Assembly: GCA_964441765.1 (NCBI GenBank)
Contig: CAYTVI010000005.1
Location: 1-50,222, forward strand
DNA: 50,222 nt
Source of the DNA: Sulfurospirillum sp964441765
GTDB lineage: Bacteria > Campylobacterota > Campylobacteria > Campylobacterales > Sulfurospirillaceae
Reading direction: 5' to 3'
The notes beneath the pieces are model-generated. The model made no database searches and was not told where the DNA came from. It saw only the letters and a program-made list of their open reading frames with translations. The number at the start of each line of letters is the position of its first letter. The first letter of the stretch is position 1. Position numbers and translations under genes: made by a program. This document shows, piece by piece, positions 23,254 to 30,590 of this stretch.

Positions 23254-24384
23254 ATGAAGAAAGCCTCCGCACTTCAGCTTTCACAACACAATAATGCTCT
23301 CACACTCCGCTTCGAGGGCGCATGGACAAAAGAGGCTGTTTCTTCTTTGGAAAAAAGTTTTTTGCACCTACCTCTACAATCTTCATTTTCCTATCAATTT
23401 GATTTTTCAGAGATTGAAGCGTTTGATACACATGGAATTATGCTTATTTTGCACTATCTTCATCGACTCAAAAGCCTATCAGCTTCCATCACGCTCCTTC
23501 ATAAAGATGAACATTTTCAAAAGCTTTTTGAAATTTGTGATACACATTTTCCCAAAGAAGAACTTCCGCATGAGCCCAAAAATGTTATTCTTGATTTTTT
23601 AGAAAATGTCGGAAAAACAATGGTTGAAGGCTATAAAACGCTCTCTTCTTTTTTTTCATTTACAGGAGAACTCACGCATCATGTGAGTGCTTCACTTCTT
23701 AACCCTTTTTCCATTCGCCTTCGTGCGATGCTCTATCATATCGAGCAAAGTGGAGCTGGGGCTATTCCAATTATTTTACTCACGTCATTTCTTATTGGTG
23801 TGGTTATTGCCTACCAAGGTGCCACTCAGCTTGAAAAATTTGGTGCCAATATTTTTATTGTGGAGATGGTGACTATCTCAGCGGTTCGAGAACTGGCTCC
23901 ACTTATTACAGCCATCGTTGTAGCAGGACGCAGTGCTTCTGCGTACACTGCACAAATTGGTGTCATGAAAATTACCGATGAAGTCGATGCGATGCGCTCT
24001 ATGGGATTTTCTCCTTGGGATTTTTTGGTTTTGCCTCGCCTTTTTGCACTCATGATTTCGTTGCCACTGTTAGTCTTTTTTGCCGACGTTGTCTCTGTTT
24101 TTGGAGGGATGGTTGTCGCCTCCTCAAGGCTAGATGTTAATTTTGTCGAGTTTATCGACCGCATCAAAGAGACTGTAGCACTCAAACACCTTATTATTGG
24201 GCTTGTAAAAGCACCTATTTTTGGAGCGATTATCGCAACCATTGGCTGTTTCCGTGGTTTTCAAATTGATAGCAGTACGGAGAGTGTCGGTAAGTTCACC
24301 ACTATTAGCGTGGTCAATGCTATTTTTTGGGTGATTGCTATGGATGCTATCATCTCTGTTTTACTAACGGAGCTTGGACTATGA
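23254..24384 (+). CDS. mlaE: MlaE-family lipid ABC transporter permease with an N-terminal STAS-like domain
   Basis: Inner-membrane permease of an Mla-type phospholipid transporter. Residues 1-110 form a STAS-like domain (FDFSEIEAFDTHGIMLILHYL), taking the place of the separate MlaB protein. The MlaE domain then carries AGAIPIILLTSFLIGVVIAY, FIVEMVTISAVRELAPLITA and the signature VAGRSASAYTAQIGVMK with DEVDAMRSMG. At 376 residues it is longer than stand-alone MlaE (about 260), which the fusion explains. It overlaps mlaF by four bases. The system moves lipids between inner and outer membranes; direction cannot be told from sequence. Confidence 0.93.
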   Translation: MKKASALQLSQHNNALTLRFEGAWTKEAVSSLEKSFLHLPLQSSFSYQFDFSEIEAFDTHGIMLILHYLHRLKSLSASITLLHKDEHFQKLFEICDTHFPKEELPHEPKNVILDFLENVGKTMVEGYKTLSSFFSFTGELTHHVSASLLNPFSIRLRAMLYHIEQSGAGAIPIILLTSFLIGVVIAYQGATQLEKFGANIFIVEMVTISAVRELAPLITAIVVAGRSASAYTAQIGVMKITDEVDAMRSMGFSPWDFLVLPRLFALMISLPLLVFFADVVSVFGGMVVASSRLDVNFVEFIDRIKETVALKHLIIGLVKAPIFGAIIATIGCFRGFQIDSSTESVGKFTTISVVNAIFWVIAMDAIISVLLTELGL

Positions 24385-25109
24385 ATCCACTGATTGAAGC
24401 ACGCGATATCATCACCCGTTTTGGCGAGCATGTAATCCATGATGGCGTTAATTTCAAGATTTATGAAAAAGAAATTTTTGGTCTTTTAGGGGGGAGCGGG
24501 AGCGGAAAAACGACTTTACTTCGCGAGATGATTTTATTGCAACGTGTCAGTGGCGGAAGTATGCATGTTTTGGGAGAAAATGTGGGTGAGCTCAATGCTA
24601 CAGGCAAACAGCTTTTGCGCCAAAAATGGGGTGTTCTTTTCCAATTTGGAGCACTGTTTACCTCTCTTACCATTCTTGAAAATGTGATGATCGCCATGCA
24701 AGAATACACCGATATCCCTTTTGAGCTCGCACAAGAATCAGCAATGATGAAACTTTCCATGGTTGGGCTCCCTCCAAAAGTTGCTACCATGTTCCCCTCA
24801 GAACTCAGCGGTGGAATGAAAAAGCGTGCAGGACTCGCACGTGCTTTAGCGCTTGATCCTAAATTGCTTTTTTTGGATGAGCCGACTTCTGGGCTTGATC
24901 CACACAGTGCACGCGCCTTTGATGAGTTAATCTTAGCACTTCGTGAAACATTAGGCATCACCGTCGTTATGGTAACACATGATAAAGATACAATTGCAAA
25001 CGTTTTAGACCGCTTTGTCATTCTTGGCAATAAAAAAGTACTCTTTGATGGTACAATGGATCTCTTAAAAGAGACAACCGATGAAACATTACAAAAATTT
25101 TTAAACTGA
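24381..25109 (+). CDS. mlaF: MlaF-type lipid ABC transporter ATP-binding protein
   Basis: ATPase partner of MlaE. Walker A GGSGSGKTT, signature LSGGMKKRAGLAR (the GGM form is typical of Mce/Mla ATPases), Walker B LLFLDEPTSGLDPHSA. The ATG at 24381 (MNPLIEARDI) overlaps the mlaE stop by four bases and has GGAG upstream. The longer frame from 24327 would overlap mlaE by 58 bases and is less likely. The mlaD gene follows after seven bases. Confidence 0.95.
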   Translation: MNPLIEARDIITRFGEHVIHDGVNFKIYEKEIFGLLGGSGSGKTTLLREMILLQRVSGGSMHVLGENVGELNATGKQLLRQKWGVLFQFGALFTSLTILENVMIAMQEYTDIPFELAQESAMMKLSMVGLPPKVATMFPSELSGGMKKRAGLARALALDPKLLFLDEPTSGLDPHSARAFDELILALRETLGITVVMVTHDKDTIANVLDRFVILGNKKVLFDGTMDLLKETTDETLQKFLN

Positions 25110-25116
25110 GGCTTCT

Positions 25117-26100
25117 ATGGAAAATCGATTAAGTTATATTTTGGTCGGACTTTTTGTCTTTGTCTTGCTCATAGCCGGTGTTTTTTCAATTGTCTGGCTA
25201 GGAAATTATTCAGATAAAGGCAATTTTAAATTTTACAAAGTCGCCACCAAAGAGTCTGTTTCAGGACTCAATGACAAAGCGCCTGTCAAACTTCGAGGGG
25301 TACAAGTCGGTGAAGTCAGAGGCATTACGATTAACCCTCAAAATGCTGAAGAAGTTTTGGTCACCATTCGTGTTGAGGAGAGTGCTCCCATCAAAGAAGA
25401 CACGTATGCGTTAATTGAAGCACAAGGTATCACAGGACTTAGCTATATCCAACTTCAAGGTGGAACCAATGAAGCAAAAGAGCTGAAAACCGGTTCAAAA
25501 TCAGAAGAATATGGCATCATTCCCTCCCGTCCTTCAACCCTTTCTCGTCTAGATAAAACCATCACTTCCATCAGTGCTAAAGCGGAAAAGATTTTTGAAA
25601 GGGCAGAAGAAGTTATGAGTGAAAAAAATATTAAAAACCTTGAAGCGATTATCGAAAATAGCGCAAAAATAACCTCTTCGACCGCTAAAACACTTGAAAA
25701 TATTGAAGCCAATAATAAAGAAATTGCACAGATTTTAAAACAAGCCGTTGTCTTTGAAAAAGCGGCGATTGAAGCGGCAAATGGCGTAAAAGAGATGTCA
25801 CATTCCTTTCGTAACGCTGTTGATAGTACAGGAATTGAGATGATGAGTAAAGTCAAAGAGGCATCGCAAAGCGTTAAAACGGTCATGAGTGGCTTAGACG
25901 CTAAGATGCAACAAGGCACGTTTGACATTGATATTTTAGTCAAAGAAAATCTGATTCCTTTACAAAGTACTTTAGAAGAGTTACGCATTTTAACCATTGA
26001 AACCAAAGCACTGATTGACCACCTCAACGATAGCCCTAGTGATCTTTTCTTTAAGTCAGAAACGATCCACCCAGCCCCTAATGAAACAAGGAGACCTTAA
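25117..26100 (+). CDS. mlaD: MlaD-type MCE-domain lipid-binding protein
   Basis: A 327-residue protein anchored by one N-terminal helix (YILVGLFVFVLLIAGVFSIVWL). A single MCE domain of about 100 residues contains FYKVATKESVSGLNDKAPVKLRGVQVGEV and ALIEAQGITGLSYIQLQGG. The remaining half is predicted to be long helical/coiled coil, which in MCE proteins forms part of the lipid tunnel or an extended needle. This tail is longer than in E. coli MlaD (183 residues) and is typical of epsilonproteobacterial forms. It shares one base with the lipoprotein gene that follows. Confidence 0.93.
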   Translation: MENRLSYILVGLFVFVLLIAGVFSIVWLGNYSDKGNFKFYKVATKESVSGLNDKAPVKLRGVQVGEVRGITINPQNAEEVLVTIRVEESAPIKEDTYALIEAQGITGLSYIQLQGGTNEAKELKTGSKSEEYGIIPSRPSTLSRLDKTITSISAKAEKIFERAEEVMSEKNIKNLEAIIENSAKITSSTAKTLENIEANNKEIAQILKQAVVFEKAAIEAANGVKEMSHSFRNAVDSTGIEMMSKVKEASQSVKTVMSGLDAKMQQGTFDIDILVKENLIPLQSTLEELRILTIETKALIDHLNDSPSDLFFKSETIHPAPNETRRP

Positions 26101-26699
26101 TGAAACCATCATCTTTTATCACCTTTTTTGCACTGCTTTTTTTATCAGGTTGTAGTGTGAAAGAAAGTGCCATTAAACCTTATAATTACTCACTTGAACC
26201 TATGGTAAAGCTTGAACGCTTTAGCACGCCTAATAACGATGTTTTAAAAGTCGCCCGTGTTGATACAACAAGTGGTTTGAACAGCAGAGCGATTTTGTAC
26301 AAGAAAGAAGGCGCTATGCAACCGTATAAGTATGGTTTATGGAGTGAAACACCCCCTTTAAAACTACAACACCTATTCACAGAAGCCCTGCAAGATCAAA
26401 ATCATTTTGGCTCTGTCATCTCAGGAACTTCTATGGCATCCAATAACCTTGTCTTAGAACCTGTTCTTCAAAATTTTGAAGAGGTGTTTGGGGAAGATGG
26501 GCGCTCACATGTTTATGTTAGCCTGCGTTTCCGTTTGGTTGAGCTTAAAAGCGGTCAAGTCCTTGGCAGTGTCAAACTTTCATCCAAAAAAGAGGTTACA
26601 AATACTAACGGTGCTGTGGGTGCTGTTGAAGCCTTTAATGCTGCAACAGCAGAAGTGATTAAAAGCCTTGCAAAATGGGTCAATGAGGTACGAAAATAA
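26100..26699 (+). CDS. ABC-type transport auxiliary lipoprotein (PqiC-like)
   Basis: A 199-residue lipoprotein with lipobox FLSGC. The fold elements are those of the ABC_trans_aux/DUF330 group (PqiC, LetC-like): LKVARVDTTSGLNSRAILYKKE, then YKYGLWSETPPLKLQHLFTEAL, and SHVYVSLRFRLVELKSGQVL. These proteins are thought to sit on the inner leaflet of the outer membrane and receive lipid from MCE proteins. It replaces the usual MlaC/MlaA genes, which are absent here. It is translationally linked to mlaD and lies four bases before the response regulator gene. Confidence 0.88.
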   Translation: MKPSSFITFFALLFLSGCSVKESAIKPYNYSLEPMVKLERFSTPNNDVLKVARVDTTSGLNSRAILYKKEGAMQPYKYGLWSETPPLKLQHLFTEALQDQNHFGSVISGTSMASNNLVLEPVLQNFEEVFGEDGRSHVYVSLRFRLVELKSGQVLGSVKLSSKKEVTNTNGAVGAVEAFNAATAEVIKSLAKWVNEVRK

Positions 26700-26702
26700 G
26701 CT

Positions 26703-27374
26703 ATGAAAAAGCGCCTTTTACTCCTCGAAGACGACACTAACCTTAGCGAAACGGTGTGTGAGTTTCTAGAATCCAAAGGCTATGAAGTGCTGGCTGTTTT
26801 TGATGGAGAAGAGGCAGAAGAGGCAATGTTTGAGCACCATTTTGACCTCTTTTTACTGGATGTCAATGTTCCCTCACTAAACGGATTTGACCTACTTTCC
26901 AAAGTACGTAAAGAAGGAAATACAACACCGGCTATTTTTCTTACATCCCTCAATGCCATTGAAAATGTGGAAGAAGGGTATGAGAGTGGATGCGATGATT
27001 ATGTGCGTAAACCTTTTGCGTTAAAAGAGCTTCTTTTTCGCATTGAGAGCATTTTAAAACGAGAGTTTTTTCACTCACCTAAAAGCACTCTTTCGCTTTC
27101 CGAAAGTGTTGTTTTTGATACGAATACAAACACTTTATTGGTTGATAACCAGCCTGTTCAATTGCAAAAGAAGGAAGCTATTTTGCTCAAACTTTTTTTA
27201 CAAAAACCCAATGAAATTATCACTCATGCGTTTATTATGTCGCATGTATGGGAATACGAAGAAGAGGGAAGTGACGATGCCTTGCGCACGTACATTAAAA
27301 ATTTACGCAAAATCATAGGGAAAGACCGCATTGTTAATCTTAAAAAACTGGGATACAAATTTACGAGCCAGTGA
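26703..27374 (+). CDS. OmpR/PhoB-family response regulator
   Basis: The receiver domain has LLLEDDTNL, phospho-Asp in LFLLDVNVPSLNG, TSLNAIENVEEG and the Lys in VRKPFALKEL. A winged-helix DNA-binding domain follows, with IITHAFIMSHVWEYEEE, ALRTYIKNLRKIIG and the ending KLGYKFTSQ. It starts three bases after the auxiliary lipoprotein gene and is therefore probably part of the lipid transport operon. It is related to the regulator at 9.4-10.0 kb (same DALRTYIKNLRKIIG/SLRVYINNLKKIFG arrangement). Confidence 0.92.
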   Translation: MKKRLLLLEDDTNLSETVCEFLESKGYEVLAVFDGEEAEEAMFEHHFDLFLLDVNVPSLNGFDLLSKVRKEGNTTPAIFLTSLNAIENVEEGYESGCDDYVRKPFALKELLFRIESILKREFFHSPKSTLSLSESVVFDTNTNTLLVDNQPVQLQKKEAILLKLFLQKPNEIITHAFIMSHVWEYEEEGSDDALRTYIKNLRKIIGKDRIVNLKKLGYKFTSQ

Positions 27375-28518
27375 GAAAAAGACTCTTTTGTCCTTTCTTG
27401 CCCTCTACGCTTTTTTAACACTGCTGATTTTGGTGTTTGTTGCTATGCTTTATTATGCTTCACAACGAGAGCTCTTATTGCAAAGCAAACGAGAGTATCT
27501 CTCTTCACTCACCAATGAGCAAATTGCTCTGTTAAAATCGTTACATGTAAATTTTGATAAAGACCAAACCTATCCACGAGATGAGCGTTTTAACTCAGCC
27601 ATTTACGATAGCAGTCTTAAAGAAATCTTCTCAACCCTCACCTCAAAAAATGTCAATCTTTACGAAGATATTTATCTTAAAAACGGTTTTCTCTATTTTG
27701 TGAAAGAGCTAGAATTTTACTATGTGGGCGCACGCTATATCGTTTTAGAAATCCCAGCACCTCTTGAATGGGAAGAGCGTGTTCATAAAAAACTCTTTCT
27801 TTATGGTGGCTTGATTTTTGGTGTGTTAGTGCTTATTGGTTATTTTTTGCTTGCGCTGCTCTTGCGCCCAATGCGTCAAGCTATCAGTTTGCTCGATGGT
27901 TTTATCAAAGACACCACGCATGAGCTAAATACTCCCATCAATGCCATCTTAACCAATATCGAAATGATTGATATTGAGGCACTTGAACCCTCCTTAGCAA
28001 AGAAAATAAAGCGTATCACCATCGCTTCTAAAACCATCTCAAATCTTTACGATGACCTCACCTACCTTGTCCTCTCCCACCGCGTGATGTCACAAAACGA
28101 AGAGGTGTGTTTAACATCACTCCTAGAAGAGCGATTAGAGTACTTTTCACTGCTCATTGAGTCTAAAAAACTTTCCTTAAGCACACACTATGAAGCAAAA
28201 CCTATCTTGTTGATTGACCGAAAAAAAATATCTAAAGTGATTGATAATATTCTCTCCAATGCTATCAAATACAATAAAATCGGTGGTCTCATTCGTATCG
28301 ACGTTCATGCGAAATCACTGAACATTAAAGACTCTGGTGTGGGTATTGAAGAGGCGAAGCTGGGATTGGTGTTTGAGCGTTATTCACGTTTTAATACCAG
28401 TGTGGGCGGCTTTGGTATCGGGCTTAATATCGTCGCACTAATCGCCAAAGAGTATGATTTACATGTAAATATTTCTTCACAACTCAACGAAGGCACGGAG
28501 GTCGTTATTTCATGGTAA
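27331..28518 (+). CDS. Sensor histidine kinase
   Basis: First helix near residues 19-43, a periplasmic region of roughly 110 residues, then a second helix (FLYGGLIFGVLVLIGYFLLALLL). There is no obvious HAMP. HisKA is TTHELNTPINAILTNIEM, the N box NILSNAIKYN, G1 IKDSGVGIEEA and G2 GFGIGLNIVALI. The start is unclear: the frame begins with a TTG at 27331 overlapping the regulator by 44 bases, and the next in-frame start (TTG at 27388) would remove the basic residues before the first helix. Two TTACATGTAA copies are in the gene, each encoding Leu-His-Val. It shares seven bases with the next gene. Confidence 0.88.
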   Translation: MLILKNWDTNLRASEKKTLLSFLALYAFLTLLILVFVAMLYYASQRELLLQSKREYLSSLTNEQIALLKSLHVNFDKDQTYPRDERFNSAIYDSSLKEIFSTLTSKNVNLYEDIYLKNGFLYFVKELEFYYVGARYIVLEIPAPLEWEERVHKKLFLYGGLIFGVLVLIGYFLLALLLRPMRQAISLLDGFIKDTTHELNTPINAILTNIEMIDIEALEPSLAKKIKRITIASKTISNLYDDLTYLVLSHRVMSQNEEVCLTSLLEERLEYFSLLIESKKLSLSTHYEAKPILLIDRKKISKVIDNILSNAIKYNKIGGLIRIDVHAKSLNIKDSGVGIEEAKLGLVFERYSRFNTSVGGFGIGLNIVALIAKEYDLHVNISSQLNEGTEVVISW

Positions 28519-28841
28519 AACTTCTATTGATTTTTGCTTTATCGATAAGCCTTCACGCCAAAACACTTTACGAATACAACTGTGTTTCATGCCATGAAGG
28601 CATGACAATCACACTCGATAAGTTCTTTTTTCGCTACTTACTTAAGTACAGTTCCGAAGAAAAGGTCAAACGTGCGATGATGGATTATTTAAAAGACCCT
28701 AAGGCTGAAAATTCTATTTTGGAGCCTTGGCTTATCAGCCGTATTGGCGTTAAAAAACGCACCACCCTCACAGATAAAGAACTGCAAAATGCTTTGCAAG
28801 AATATTGGGAAACGTACAAAGTTTTTGGAAAGATAAAATAA
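28512..28841 (+). CDS. Small exported protein with one haem-binding CxxCH site
   Basis: A 109-residue protein with a signal peptide (MVKLLLIFALSISLHA) and a single CVSCH motif right after it, so it should carry one covalently bound haem c in the periplasm. The rest does not look like an ordinary class I cytochrome c. No clear axial methionine motif is seen, apart from methionines in MTITLD and RAMMDYL, and the C-terminus is helical. It overlaps the kinase gene by seven bases, so it is coexpressed with it. It could be a haem/redox-sensing accessory, but that is inference only. Confidence 0.8.
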   Translation: MVKLLLIFALSISLHAKTLYEYNCVSCHEGMTITLDKFFFRYLLKYSSEEKVKRAMMDYLKDPKAENSILEPWLISRIGVKKRTTLTDKELQNALQEYWETYKVFGKIK

Positions 28842-28884
28842 AAAAGTTTCTTTTTTATTTCACGATAGATTCACATTTTTTCAT

Positions 28885-28890
28885 TATACT
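28885..28890 (+). promoter_or_regulatory. -10 box for the cytochrome c gene
   Basis: TATACT, 28 bases upstream of the start at 28919, with an AAGGAG ribosome binding site. It suggests the cytochrome c gene has its own promoter. Confidence 0.5.
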
Positions 28891-28918
28891 TCTCTTATTA
28901 TTTTATTAAGGAGTTATT

Positions 28919-29215
28919 ATGAAAAAGGTATTTTTTTTAGCCAGTGTTATTTGGGCGACTTCAATATTTGCAGCCGATGGGGCGACTTTGTATAAGACAT
29001 GTGCCACCTGTCATGGCGCTAAAGGTGAAAAAGCAGCCCTCAATAAATCTCAAATCATTCAAGGCTGGAGCGCTAGTAAAACCACTGCCGCACTCAATGG
29101 TTACAAAGATGGCAGTTATGGTGGCCCACTTAAAGGTACTATGACTGGACAAGTGAAAAATCTTGATGCAGAAGCAATTAGCTCCCTAGCAAAATACATC
29201 GAAACACTCAAATAA
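28919..29215 (+). CDS. Class I cytochrome c (c553-like)
   Basis: A 98-residue cytochrome with a signal peptide (MKKVFFLASVIWATSIFAAD), the haem site CATCHG and a distal methionine in LKGTMTGQV. The C-terminal helix AEAISSLAKYIETL completes the cytochrome c fold. Mature size is about 79 residues, as in epsilonproteobacterial cytochrome c553, a periplasmic electron carrier. Strong ribosome binding site, own promoter and own terminator make it a single-gene transcript. Confidence 0.93.
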   Translation: MKKVFFLASVIWATSIFAADGATLYKTCATCHGAKGEKAALNKSQIIQGWSASKTTAALNGYKDGSYGGPLKGTMTGQVKNLDAEAISSLAKYIETLK

Positions 29216-29222
29216 TTTCCAA

Positions 29223-29256
29223 AAGGAGCATCTTTTTTGCTCCTTCTTTTTTTTTT
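29223..29256 (+). terminator. Rho-independent terminator of the cytochrome c gene
   Basis: The eight-base stem AAGGAGCA / TGCTCCTT with a T-rich seven-base loop is followed by a long T run. Confidence 0.92.
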
Positions 29257-29324
29257 CTATTTTTCAGCACTTCTTAATATCCTTTGACTTATAGTAAACC
29301 CTACATTCCACACAGAGAAAACAT

Positions 29325-30590
29325 ATGGGTGATTATCTCAAAACGGCCACCATTTTGTATGTTGAAGACAATGAAGAAGTAAGGCTTGGCTATGCTAAAG
29401 CACTCAAGCGCTACGCTAAAGAACTCTATGTAGCCAATGATGGCTTTGAAGGCTTTGAACTTTTTCAAAAACACTCTCCTGATATTGTCATCTCCGATAT
29501 CAAAATGCCCCGTAAAAGTGGTATCGAGCTTGCACAAGCCATTAAAAAAATCAACCCAGACCAAGTGCTTATTTTTACCACCGCCTACAGTGAAGCAGAA
29601 TACACCCTACCTGCACTGGAGCTTCACATCGATGGGTATTTACTCAAACCTATCCATAAAAAAAATCTTCAAACCAAAATCAATCAACTCTCTAAACAAA
29701 TCAGCCTTCAAAAGCAGATGAAAGAACAGAGTTTATTATTAGAGCAAATTCTTAATTGCCAATCCAATGTTACGATTGTCACTGATTTTAAAACGATTAA
29801 ATTCGCCTCTCACTCTTTTTGGGAGATGCTTTATACCCAAGATTGGGAGAGTTTTTTTGAACGTTACAACGCTTTTTTAGACCTTTTTGTAGAACATCCT
29901 CATTATCTCTATGGAAAGAGTGTTGAAGAGTTTTTAAAGCGCTATGATGAGAGCCAAAGTGATATGAGGCTTGTTTCGATTATTACTTCCGAGGGGCCTA
30001 CGGCTTTTTATATTAACATTGACAACGTTGAGCATGTCGATGAGGAGCTTTTTATCATCACCCTTACCGACGTGACTTCTTTGCAAGCCTCACGACTGGA
30101 CGCTCAACACCATGCAAGTCACGATAGGCTCACAAAAGTCTTTAATCGCCATACCTTTGAAAACCATTTTGAGCGTGAGCTTTTACGGGTTAAGCGTTAT
30201 GAGAGACCTCTATGCGTGGCACTCATCGATATTGACCATTTCAAAAAATTTAACGATACTTTTGGACATTTAATTGGCGATGAAGTGCTCGTGATGCTCG
30301 CAAAAGAGATGATGCATTCCATCCGCAGTACGGATATTTTTGCACGCTGGGGTGGAGAAGAATTTGTGTTGATGATGAGCGAAACAGACATTCTCAAGGC
30401 AAAAAAAGTGGTTGAGATGTTGCGTTGTAAAATTGAAACACTCACACACCCTATTGCAGGAAATATCACGGTCAGCATTGGACTGACCAAAGCTTCAGAA
30501 GAAGATACCTACAAAACACTTTTTTCGCGTTGCGATGAGGCTTTGTATAAAGCAAAGATTTTTGGTCGCAATCGGGTTGAACTTTTGTGA
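29325..30590 (+). CDS. Response regulator with a GGDEF domain (diguanylate cyclase)
   Basis: The receiver domain (residues 1-130) has ILYVEDNEEV, phospho-Asp in IVISDIKMPRKSG and IDGYLLKPIHKK. A middle segment of about 130 residues resembles a degenerate PAS domain. The C-terminal GGDEF domain has VALIDIDHFKKFNDTFGH and the active-site loop RWGGEEF, so cyclic-di-GMP synthesis is expected. The upstream RxxD-type inhibitory site is not obvious. It ends in a GTGA overlap with the kinase gene, its evident partner, so signals are passed to c-di-GMP rather than to DNA. Confidence 0.92.
   Translation: MGDYLKTATILYVEDNEEVRLGYAKALKRYAKELYVANDGFEGFELFQKHSPDIVISDIKMPRKSGIELAQAIKKINPDQVLIFTTAYSEAEYTLPALELHIDGYLLKPIHKKNLQTKINQLSKQISLQKQMKEQSLLLEQILNCQSNVTIVTDFKTIKFASHSFWEMLYTQDWESFFERYNAFLDLFVEHPHYLYGKSVEEFLKRYDESQSDMRLVSIITSEGPTAFYINIDNVEHVDEELFIITLTDVTSLQASRLDAQHHASHDRLTKVFNRHTFENHFERELLRVKRYERPLCVALIDIDHFKKFNDTFGHLIGDEVLVMLAKEMMHSIRSTDIFARWGGEEFVLMMSETDILKAKKVVEMLRCKIETLTHPIAGNITVSIGLTKASEEDTYKTLFSRCDEALYKAKIFGRNRVELL

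Noticed and set aside
24461..25030. Long minus-strand frame of about 190 codons inside mlaF
   Set aside because: The plus strand carries a complete ABC ATPase with all motifs; the antisense frame has low-complexity Ser/Lys/Pro composition and no recognisable domain.
25455..26027. Minus-strand frame of about 190 codons inside mlaD
   Set aside because: Shadow of the MCE-domain gene, with no homology that I recognise.
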